Program-made: the position numbers and the translations under genes
The notes under the pieces: generated by a model
The model's input: the letters and a program-made list of their open reading frames with translations, nothing else
Database searches by the model: none
What the model was told of the DNA's origin: nothing
DNA from: CAVVAL01 sp963740215
Lineage (GTDB): Bacteria; Actinomycetota; Actinomycetes; Mycobacteriales; Cryptosporangiaceae
DNA length: 64,000 nt
Reading direction: 5' to 3'
Assembly: GCA_963740215.1 (NCBI GenBank)
Contig: CAVUDJ010000006.1
Location: 1 to 64,000, forward strand
Shown: positions 30,031 through 38,800 of the stretch, in pieces
How the letters are laid out: each line of letters starts with the position of its first letter
How positions within the stretch are numbered: the stretch's first letter is position 1

Positions 30031-31827
30031 ATGCCGACGTGTATCCCGGCCGCGCACGGAGTGCCGGCCCTACCCGGTCCGCCGAACTGGTGGGACACCA
30101 CGCAGCCGGAGCCGAACTACTGGAACAAGTTCGACGACAACGACGACCCGCGGTGGAACGGGTCCAGCCGCAAGGGCTTTGACGGAGGCGGCCTGGAGCA
30201 CATGTCGTTCCGGGCGCTGCACGCTGTCGAAGGCGGGCAGACTTACCTCTACCTGGCGTGGGACGTCAAGGTCGACCCGTCGGCGGACCTGAACGGCGAC
30301 GGCATCTTCCTTGGCCTGCAACGGTCCGGCGGGGACGCCTACATCATCAAGATCGTGGCGTTCAGCTCAGCCGACCATCCGGACGCTTCGGCGACTCCGA
30401 GCAGGGCGGTCCTCAAGAAAGTCGGCACCGCCTGGGTCCAGCAACCCGAGTACACCTGGGTCGGCAAGTATGCCAGGTCGTGGCTGAAGCCCAGCGGGCC
30501 GGGCGTCACGACCAACAAATGGGCGATCCACGTCCGGGTCCCGTTGCTGCCGGCCGGCGACATCAACAACGACGGAATCTTCCTGGGCAATGTGGCGGCC
30601 GGGGCGACGTTCAGCCTCTGGTCGCACGTCGACGTCGACGGTCTCGGCGGAGCGACCATCGCCTACGCGTGGCCCCGGGGCGCACTCATCACGGCAGACA
30701 AGGGCGGAAACTTGACCGACGTCTATCCGGATCCGTCCACGTGGGACACCATCACCGTGTCGAGCAGCGCGGGCTGTGGCACCGGAATCTCGCTGCGTCC
30801 GCAGGACATCGGCACGACGAACATCGACCCGGCCACAAATCTCCCCGCGCCGCACCTGATCCTCTTCGAGTACCCCGTCACGGTCAACGCGCCAGTGAAC
30901 CATTTCGTTGTGAAGGTCAACCACAGCCCGGTGCCCCCGGGAACCAACGTACCTCCGGTCGCCGCCCACGGTATCCGCGCCACGGCACGCATCGCGAACT
31001 GGGGGACGCAGCCGGACTGGAACAACGTCCCGAACCCGACCACCACGCTGTGGCGGGAGGTCCTTCCGCTTGTCGCGAAGGAGAACGCCGCGTCCATTCC
31101 CGCAGGTTCGGCGGGAACCATCGAGTTCGACTGGACATTGACCGACGCCGAGGCCAAGGAGTTCGCCAGCAGTCCACCGGTCCGCCGGTCACACCAATGC
31201 TTCCTGGTCCAACTGTCCGGTGGCGGTGTGGACTTCATCAACGACAGCGCGTACCGCAACATGGACGTCTCGAAGGCCTCGGAGACGGTGTCGGAGGCGG
31301 ACGTCAGCGTGGTCGGGCTCGAGGAGCTTGTCGGCACCAGCAGCCGCGACGTGTACCTGTTCGTCGACGCCCGCAACATGCCCGAGGTGATCCCGCGGCC
31401 GCGTGACGGCGACCAGGATAAGCCACGCTCCCGTCTGTCGACGCATGGCGAGCTGCCGCCCGACTCGTATGAGGACATCGCGCTGGAAGTGCCCACATTC
31501 GTTGTGCACGCCTACCACGACACCGGCATACGCAGGCGGAAGCTCGGTGTGGTGCGGAAGGTCCTCGAGCCGCAGACGTCGTTCGGCTACTTCGTCGCAC
31601 ACGAGGGCGCCCTCTACGGCTGGGACCACGCCCTCACCGGTCCCGGCATCAGGAAGGTCGGCCCAAACTTCTACCGGATTCCCGTGCCCAACAACGGCAG
31701 CGTCACCGTGACGACGAGGATCAGCGCGCTCGAGCGTCCCCGGCCGTGGTGGTGGGCTTTGTGGAAGTTGCTCCTCAAGTTGTTGGACACGCTGACGTCA
31801 CGGTTCAGGAAGCTTCTCGGGCAGTGA
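30031..31827 (+). CDS. Large beta-rich eCIS-associated protein, possible carbohydrate- or ligand-binding
   Basis: This 598-aa protein is in good frame, with GAGAAGGGAACAGGA just before its ATG. The N-terminal region contains YLYLAWDVKVDPSADLNGDG and GIFLGLQRSGGDAYIIKIVA. A related stretch, GDINNDGIFLGNVAAGATFS, follows about 85 codons later. The two D-N-GDGIFLG turns look like Ca2+-binding loops in a DOMON- or CBM-like sandwich. Ig-like segments follow (HLILFEYPVTVNAPVNHFVV and TIEFDWTLTDAEAKEFASSP). The C-terminus ends in a basic, Trp-rich amphipathic helix (PRPWWWALWKLLLKLL). The family is unknown; a fibre or cell-surface-binding role is inference. Confidence 0.6.
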   Translation: MPTCIPAAHGVPALPGPPNWWDTTQPEPNYWNKFDDNDDPRWNGSSRKGFDGGGLEHMSFRALHAVEGGQTYLYLAWDVKVDPSADLNGDGIFLGLQRSGGDAYIIKIVAFSSADHPDASATPSRAVLKKVGTAWVQQPEYTWVGKYARSWLKPSGPGVTTNKWAIHVRVPLLPAGDINNDGIFLGNVAAGATFSLWSHVDVDGLGGATIAYAWPRGALITADKGGNLTDVYPDPSTWDTITVSSSAGCGTGISLRPQDIGTTNIDPATNLPAPHLILFEYPVTVNAPVNHFVVKVNHSPVPPGTNVPPVAAHGIRATARIANWGTQPDWNNVPNPTTTLWREVLPLVAKENAASIPAGSAGTIEFDWTLTDAEAKEFASSPPVRRSHQCFLVQLSGGGVDFINDSAYRNMDVSKASETVSEADVSVVGLEELVGTSSRDVYLFVDARNMPEVIPRPRDGDQDKPRSRLSTHGELPPDSYEDIALEVPTFVVHAYHDTGIRRRKLGVVRKVLEPQTSFGYFVAHEGALYGWDHALTGPGIRKVGPNFYRIPVPNNGSVTVTTRISALERPRPWWWALWKLLLKLLDTLTSRFRKLLGQ

Positions 31828-33743
31828 CCACGGCCAGGCAGGCGGTGATCGGCACGGTCCGCGTCCGCACGCGAGACCCGGACGGCGACGGCGCTTCCCG
31901 CCGGGTGGCAGCCGGGCTGTCCGCGGTTCGGCTGGACCCGCCCGGGCTCGCGCCGGCGGCCGTTCTCGTCGTCAGGCGACTCGCGGATCCCGTCCCCCGC
32001 CTGTTCGACCGCGATCGGCTCGGGCCCGTGGCGCCGCGCTGGGAGGTCGCGCTCCGAGCCGAACTGGCCCGGGTAGCGGCGGAGGCGGCCCGACCGGGCG
32101 ACGGGGCGGTGCCAGCCGGTGCGCGGGCCGTCCTGTTCACCGACCGCGCGGACGTGCTCGCCTGCCTGGCGTCTGACTGGCTCGCCGGCACTCTCGGGTC
32201 GCGGTGGTGGTGGCGCTGGCTCGTCCGGCCGGGCCACCATCCCGATCCGGTCACGCGGGTCTGGGTCGAGTACGGCGGGTGGATACCGGCGGCACTGGAC
32301 CTTCTCGCCGACCGCGGCGCCGCAGTGGCGTTCGCGCGGCGCCTGACGCCGGTGGCGATCGACGCAGTCCTGGACGCCGTCGTCATCGCGTTCGGTATCG
32401 CCGGTCGCGGCCCGCCGGCCGGCGCCGCGGCCGCGCCGCGACCCGCAGGCGCCGAACCCGCCGCCGCGACGGCACCGCCGTGGCAGGAACGGGTACCGGA
32501 GGCGGGCACCGGGGGGCTGTCACCGCAGGAGCGCATGTTGCTCGCGGTGGGGCTCCTGCTGCGCCGGGCGCCCGCCCTGGCCCGTCAGCCGTCGTTCCTG
32601 CCCGCGGCCCGCGCCTGGGCGGCGTCGGCGGGGCCGGCCGTTAGGCCCGCACGGATCACGAGCGGCCACGTTCCGCGGCCGGTCCGGCGCCGGGAACCCG
32701 ACCGGATGCCGGACACCGCGCGGCTCGACGAGGGTGGGGACCCGGTCGCCCGGCCGCCCGGCCCGCGCCGCACCGGATCGAGGACGGTCGATACGCCGAC
32801 AGGCCGGATGGGCGCGGTTGACGGCGGTCGGGACCGCGGCGAGCCGACCGGGCACGCACGCGCCCGGCTCGAGCTCTCGAAGCACCGTCTGCAGCCCGAC
32901 GGCGCGGGCTGGATGCGAGCCAGCGGGCACCGTCCGGACCCCGGCGCGCCCGCCATGCGGCGGAACGTCACGGCGCCCGACCCCGGCACGGGCCCGGCCC
33001 CGCCGTCCGCGCAACTCGTGCGGACCCGCCTGGGCGGCCTGTTCTACCTTCTGAACCTCGGCCGGCACCTCGACCTGTACGGCGACGCCACGACGCCGTC
33101 CACGCCGGACATTCCGCTCGACGTCTGGGATTTCGTGACGCTGCTCGGCCGCAGGCTGCTGGAGACCCCCGCGCCCGCCGACCCGATCTGGGACCTTCTC
33201 GCCGCGCTGGCCGGGCGGGACCGCACGACGCCGCCCGGTCGGCTTTTCACGCCGCCCGCAGAATGGCGCGTTCCGGTGCGGTGGCTCGCAGCGGTCCGGC
33301 AGGACGGTCCGTGGCGCTGGTCGGCGGCGGCGGGTCGGCTCCGCGTCGAGCATCCGGCGGACTTCCCGGTCCTCGACGTGCCGCGGACCGATGAGACGGC
33401 ACGGAACCAACTCGGGCGCGAATTCGACGCCATCGCAGCGCCAACAGGCGCAACACCGCGCCGGTGCCTGCTGCCATCGCTGCCGACCCGGCCGGTGGCG
33501 CGCTGGATTGCCTGCCTTGGCGCGTATGCCAGGGCGCGGCTGGCCAGTGCTCTCGACCGGTTACCTGCGCAGGCGGTCGACCTGCTGCTATGGCACGACG
33601 CCACGGTCACGGTCACGCACGTTCACGTGGATGTCGCGCTGTCCCTGGCCACCCTGCCGATCGAGATCCGGCTATGCGGGTTGGACCGGGACCCTGGGTG
33701 GATTCCGGCCGCCGGCCAGTTCATGGCGTTCCATTTCGACTGA
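31824..33743 (+). CDS. Conserved eCIS protein with disordered middle, function unknown
   Basis: This 639-aa protein starts at a GTG overlapping the previous TGA by four bases. The N-terminal domain, about residues 1-200, includes RWEVALRAELARVAAEAARP and SRWWWRWLVRPGHHPDPVTR. The middle, about 205-390, is rich in Pro, Arg, Gly and Ala and probably disordered. The C-terminal domain includes LGGLFYLLNLGRHLDLYGDA, DVWDFVTLLGRRLLETPAPA and DLLLWHDATVTVTHVHVDVA. It lies directly upstream of the AAA+ ATPase, where many eCIS clusters have a protein of similar size and layout. No motif suggests catalysis; an assembly role is plausible. Confidence 0.6.
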   Translation: MTTARQAVIGTVRVRTRDPDGDGASRRVAAGLSAVRLDPPGLAPAAVLVVRRLADPVPRLFDRDRLGPVAPRWEVALRAELARVAAEAARPGDGAVPAGARAVLFTDRADVLACLASDWLAGTLGSRWWWRWLVRPGHHPDPVTRVWVEYGGWIPAALDLLADRGAAVAFARRLTPVAIDAVLDAVVIAFGIAGRGPPAGAAAAPRPAGAEPAAATAPPWQERVPEAGTGGLSPQERMLLAVGLLLRRAPALARQPSFLPAARAWAASAGPAVRPARITSGHVPRPVRRREPDRMPDTARLDEGGDPVARPPGPRRTGSRTVDTPTGRMGAVDGGRDRGEPTGHARARLELSKHRLQPDGAGWMRASGHRPDPGAPAMRRNVTAPDPGTGPAPPSAQLVRTRLGGLFYLLNLGRHLDLYGDATTPSTPDIPLDVWDFVTLLGRRLLETPAPADPIWDLLAALAGRDRTTPPGRLFTPPAEWRVPVRWLAAVRQDGPWRWSAAAGRLRVEHPADFPVLDVPRTDETARNQLGREFDAIAAPTGATPRRCLLPSLPTRPVARWIACLGAYARARLASALDRLPAQAVDLLLWHDATVTVTHVHVDVALSLATLPIEIRLCGLDRDPGWIPAAGQFMAFHFD

Positions 33744-33753
33744 GGAGCACAGC

Positions 33754-35826
33754 ATGGCGGCGCGGCGACAGGCGGACCGGGACCCGTTCTCGGGCCGCAC
33801 GCACGGCCCCGAGGAACATTTCCGGCTCTGTTTCTACGCCGCCGTCCTGCACGTGCGCGAGCGCCTGGACCAGCTCGGCGTCACCACGGCCATCCTGGAC
33901 CGGTTCCCGTTCCTTGGCACCTACCTCGACGAGTTGCGCGACGGTCCGTTCGAGGGCCTGCCGGCCGGTGTCGCGCTCGCCCGCTGGGAGGCTGGCGTGG
34001 ACGTCTGGGAGGCCCGATCGCCGGTACGGCTGCCGCTGGTAGAACTCAAACGGGTTTACGGCCTGAGCCACCTCGCGCTCGCGTTGCTGTTTGTCGCCGG
34101 GCTCGGCGACGAGGACCCCCGGTTCGGGATCCTCCTCGAAGCCGTACAGGGAACACCCGGACAGCACCGCCCCACCGCCGGGCTGCTCACCGGATGGTGG
34201 AACGAGCCCGAGCAGCGGGTCCGCGTCCGGCGGGCCCTGCACGACCTGCTGGAGTGCGGCCTACTGGATGTGGTGAACGTCGAGGCTCCCAGAAGCGAGT
34301 GGGCGTTGCAGCCGCCACCGACGCTGTGGGACGCGATCCGCGGCAACATCCCGACCGAGGTGGCGCCGTGGGCCCGGTACACGCCACCCGAACACCTCAC
34401 GGCCATCGACGCGCTGGTCCTGCCGGGGCCGGTTCACCAGCGCCTCAGCCGGCTGCCCGACCTGCTGCGGACCGACGTGGCCCACCGCGTCGTGGTGCGC
34501 GGCGCCCCGTCCAGTGGCCGGCGCACGGCACTCGGTGCCATCGCCAGGTCGCTCGGCCGCGGGGTCCTCGAAATCACCGGCCTGTCGGGTGTGGACGACA
34601 CACGCTGGCGCCTCGCCGGATCACTGGCCACGCTGCTGCACGCCATGCCGGTGCTGGCCCTCGCGCCGGCGCCGGGCGAGACCGTGGCCGCGCCACGCCT
34701 GGGCCGGTTCGACGGCCCAGTGGGCCTCACGATATCCCCGCACGGCGGCATCGAGGGTGCGGACGCTGAAGCGACGGTCACGCTGGATGTCGGTTTTCCG
34801 GACCGGTGCGCACGCCGCCAGCACTGGCTGGCGGGTCTCGCCGGGCACCCCGCCGAGGACGTTGACGCCCTCGCCGAGGAGCACCGGATGACCGGCGGCA
34901 CCATCCGCCGGGCCGCCGCCATGGCGGCGGCCGAGGCGCACCTCGACGGACGCGTCGTGGTGACCGGCCGGGACATCCTCGCGGCAGCCCGCACAATCCG
35001 TGCGGGCCTGCTCGACACCCTCGTGTCGCCCGTGCCGGTTGCGGGGACGTGGGAGGACCTCGTGGTCAGCCCGCCGACCCGCGACGAGCTGGTGCTTCTC
35101 GAACGCAGGTGCCGCTGCCGGGAACGGTTGGGTGACACGCTGCCGGCGGCGTTCGGTTCGGCGTCCAGCGCCGGGGTGCGGGCGTTGTTCACCGGGGCGA
35201 GCGGCACCGGGAAGTCGCTCGCCGCCCGGCTGCTGGCCGCGGCGCTGCGCAAGGACCTGTACCGGCTGGAGCTCTCCGCGGTCGTCAACAAGTACCTCGG
35301 CGAGACCGAGAAGAGTCTCGACCGCGTGTTGGGTTACGCCGAAGCACTCGACGTCGTGCTGCTCATCGACGAGGGCGACGCCCTGCTGGCGAAGCGGACC
35401 GACGTGCAGACCTCCAACGACCGGTACGCCAACCTCGAGACGAACTACCTGCTGCAGCGCCTGGAGTCGTTCGAGGGCATCGTCGTGGTCACCACCAACG
35501 CCGAACAGCGCCTGGACGAGGCGTTCGAACGCCGCCTCGACGTGGTCATCGACTTCGCCGCGCCGGGGCCGACCGAGCGGCTGTCCATCTGGCAGCTGCA
35601 TCTCGCGACACCGCACGCCGTCGACGAGGAGTTCGCCAGGGAAGTTGCCGCCCGCTGCGCGATGGCCGGCGGCCAGATCCGCAACGCGGTCCTGCACGCG
35701 TCCCTGCTCGCCCTCGATGACGGCGGCGTCGTCACCGCGGCCCATGTCGAGGCGGCCGTGCGCCGCGAGTACCGCAAGCTGGGCGCGCTGTGCCCGCTCC
35801 GGTCGGGGACGCCGACCTATGCCTAG
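33754..35826 (+). CDS. AAA+ ATPase of the injection system (Afp15/Pvc15-like)
   Basis: This 690-aa protein has a helical N-terminal domain (ARWEAGVDVWEARSPVRLPL) and two ATPase-like modules. The first has a degenerate P-loop, GAPSSGRRT at 250-258, with Arg in place of the catalytic Lys. The second is canonical: Walker A GASGTGKS at 481-488, Walker B LLIDEGD with the DE pair at 539-540, then VVVTTNAEQRLDEAFERRLD containing sensor 1 and the arginine-finger region. Homologues in Afp and PVC are needed for assembly or cargo loading. A GAGGAG ribosome site precedes the ATG. The effector gene overlaps its 3' end by eight bases. Confidence 0.93.
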   Translation: MAARRQADRDPFSGRTHGPEEHFRLCFYAAVLHVRERLDQLGVTTAILDRFPFLGTYLDELRDGPFEGLPAGVALARWEAGVDVWEARSPVRLPLVELKRVYGLSHLALALLFVAGLGDEDPRFGILLEAVQGTPGQHRPTAGLLTGWWNEPEQRVRVRRALHDLLECGLLDVVNVEAPRSEWALQPPPTLWDAIRGNIPTEVAPWARYTPPEHLTAIDALVLPGPVHQRLSRLPDLLRTDVAHRVVVRGAPSSGRRTALGAIARSLGRGVLEITGLSGVDDTRWRLAGSLATLLHAMPVLALAPAPGETVAAPRLGRFDGPVGLTISPHGGIEGADAEATVTLDVGFPDRCARRQHWLAGLAGHPAEDVDALAEEHRMTGGTIRRAAAMAAAEAHLDGRVVVTGRDILAAARTIRAGLLDTLVSPVPVAGTWEDLVVSPPTRDELVLLERRCRCRERLGDTLPAAFGSASSAGVRALFTGASGTGKSLAARLLAAALRKDLYRLELSAVVNKYLGETEKSLDRVLGYAEALDVVLLIDEGDALLAKRTDVQTSNDRYANLETNYLLQRLESFEGIVVVTTNAEQRLDEAFERRLDVVIDFAAPGPTERLSIWQLHLATPHAVDEEFAREVAARCAMAGGQIRNAVLHASLLALDDGGVVTAAHVEAAVRREYRKLGALCPLRSGTPTYA

Positions 35827-38800
35827 CGCAGTCACCGACCGGCGAGTCGCGGAGCGGGAACCCGCCGTCCCGCCCCCGCTCCGCAGCCGCCCGCGCCCCG
35901 CCGTGGCCGCACCCGTGTCCCGCGCCGGGACCGGACCGCCGGTCATCCGGCTGACACCCGAAGCGAGCCCCGTCACGTCGTCGCTCCCGGCACCAGTCGC
36001 CGAACTGGTCCGGGCTACCGGCCCGGGCGATCCGCTGCCCACGCCAGTCCGCCGGAGGGTCGGTGCCGCCTTGCACGTCGACCTGGCGCCGGTGCGGGTG
36101 CACACCGACGAGCGGGCTGCCCTGGCCGCGGACCTGTTGGCGGTGCGGGCGTTTACCTCGGGCGTGCATATCTTCCTCGGCGCCGGCGAGCGGCCCACCG
36201 ACGTGCCGCTGATGGTCCACGAACTGGCGCACGTCGTTCAGCAGCAGGGGGCGCCAGCGGTCCAGCTCTTCGCGGCGTCGCCGGCCGACGGACTCGAGGT
36301 CGAGGCGCAGCGGGTATCCGCGGTGGTCGCGGGCGGCGGCGGCGCGAGGGTCACCGGCCGCTCCGGCGACCGGCGCGCCCAGGGATTCTCGGTGACCGGC
36401 TGGATCGCCGACAAGGCCTGGGACCTCGTCGAGTCGATCGCGCCAGAGATCGTTCCCATCCTGCGCATGGGAATCGGGGAATGGCTGCGCGAGAAGCTCA
36501 GCGACGCGCTCGCGGCGTTGCACGAGAAGCTGATGGCGCCGGTACGGGCGGCGACCGGCTTCATCGACACGCTCACGGCGCACTTCGGCAACCTCGTCGC
36601 CTGGATGCGCGAGGCCGCCAGCAAGATCGCCCGCGGCGACTGCAGCTCGATCGCTGAAGCGGCCGACCGGATCCGCGCGGTCGTCAACGGCCTCGCCGCA
36701 CCGGTGATCGACCGCGTCAAGCACCTCGCCGCCAAGGTCGGAGACTTCTTCACGAACCTGTGGAACAAGGTCGGCGCCCCGGTGTGGGACTTCCTCAAGT
36801 CCGTCGGTGGCGCGGTCTGGGACAAGCTGTCGCAACTTGGCAACTGGATCTGGGAGAAGACCGCCCCGGTGCGCAAGGCCCTGTCCCGGGCCTGGACCTG
36901 GGTCAAGGACAAGCTCGGCATCGGTGAAGGACCCGAGGGCCAGAACGGCTTGCTGCAATGGGTGCAGCGCAAGGCCGGCGAGGCGTGGGACTGGATCAAG
37001 GCGAAGCTGGAGCCCATCCGGAAACCGCTCATGGTCGTCGGCGGCATCCTGCTCATGCTGTCGCCCGCCGGGCCGGTCATTGCGATCGGTGGCGCCGTCT
37101 ACGGGCTCATCCGGGGAGTCAGCTGGCTCGCGTCGCAGCTGCGTTCGTCGGGCTCGGTCGTCGGCCAACGTGGGGTGCTCGAAGGCACCATCATCCCGGG
37201 CATTATGCGCGCGGTCGATGCAGTCACCGGTGCCCTGGGGCGGGCCGCCGCGTTCATCACGGACAAGCTGAGCGGTGTCATGAGCGGGCTGGGTCAGCTC
37301 GTAAGTGCGGTGGGCGGTTCCATCCTGCGGTTCGCCGTCGGGGCGGTGCGCTGGATCAGCGAGCAGTTCGGCAAGCTCGCCGCGTGGGCCCGCGAGAAGC
37401 TCACCGGCCTCGCCGAATGGGTGCGCAGCGGGCTCGACCGGCTTCGGATCTTCCTGCAGCCGGTGCTCGACGTGCTGCGCACGTTCGGCGCAGCGATCGG
37501 CGACCTATGGCAGATCGTGAAGCTGGTCGTGTCCCGGGCGTGGCACCGCATTCCGGCGTGCATCAAGGACCCGATCGTCAACTTCCTGATCAACCAGATA
37601 CTCAAGCGGATCCCGCTGCTCTCCTCGCTGCTCGAAGTGCCGAACATCTGGGCGAAGGTCAAGGACACCGCCCTCAAAGCCATCCGTCAGGTGTTCGTGA
37701 ACGGCGACATCAAGGGCGCGCTGTGGACCATCTTCCGGTTCCTGCTGGACGTCCTCCAGGTGCCGGTCGAACTGGTCAAGAGCATCCTCGCCAAGGCCGG
37801 CGCGGCGATCGACCTCATCCGTGACCGGCCGCTGCAGTTCTTGAAGACCTTCCTGAGTGCTGTCTGGGAAGGGTTCAAGCTGTTCAGCTCCAACGCGGTG
37901 AAGCACCTGATCGAGGGCGTGCTCAACTGGTTCGCCGGCCAGTTGGCGGAGGCGAGCATCCCGGTGCCGACGGACTGGACCATCGGCAGCATCCTGAAGC
38001 TCGTCCTCGACATCGCCGGCGTCACCGTCGAGAAGGTCTTCCAGATCGTCGCCAAGAAGCTCAACCCGGGCATCGTCGACCGACTCAAGAAGGCCGTCAA
38101 CGTCCTCACCGGCGCGTGGCGCTGGGTCGCCACGCTCATCCGGGAAGGGCCGGCCGGTCTGTGGAAGGAGATCCAGGATCAGATCGGCAAGCTCAAGGAG
38201 ATGCTGATCGACGCGCTGGTCGGCTGGGTGTCCGAGACGGTGATCGGGCGAGCGGCGTTGCAACTGATCACCGCGCTGAACCCCGCCGGTGCGGTGGTCA
38301 ACGCCATCATCGCCCTGTACAGCGCGCTGAAGACGGCGGTGCAGTACCTGGCGCGGATCCTCGGCATTGTCGACCGGGTCCTCGACACGATCGGCGACCT
38401 CGCCCGCGGCGTGTCGGCCGGCGCCGCCGAGGTGTTCCAGAGCGCGCTCGCCAAGGCACTGCCCGTGGCGATCGGGTTCCTCGCCAACTACCTCAACCTG
38501 GGCCGGCTGGCAACCCGGGTCAGGGAAATGGTCGAGAAGATCCAGAAGAAGGTCGTCAGTGCCCTGGAATGGCTCGTCGACAAGGCCATCAACTCCGGCC
38601 GCGCCGTCCTGGACGCGCTCGGTGGAAAGAAGACGGCCGAAGAAGGAGTCGAGACAAAGGCGCAGGAGCGTCTTCTCACCAAACTCCAAGGCGGTCGAAC
38701 GAGAGAAGCAACCGCAATGATCGTGGCGGAAGTAGCGGCCGAATTCCGGCCGCAGGGTGTGAAGCAACTCCAGCTTGGCGCAATCGACGCCGAGGGCCGG

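Noticed and set aside
35000..35818. Extended N-terminus of the DUF4157 protein inside the ATPase gene
   Set aside because: The extension is a Ser/Arg-rich shadow of the ATPase Walker region. The ATG overlapping the ATPase stop gives a sensible N-terminus.
34621..37168. Long minus-strand frames opposite the ATPase and effector genes
   Set aside because: Arg/Gly-rich shadows of two genes with clear Walker, HExxH and deaminase motifs on the plus strand.
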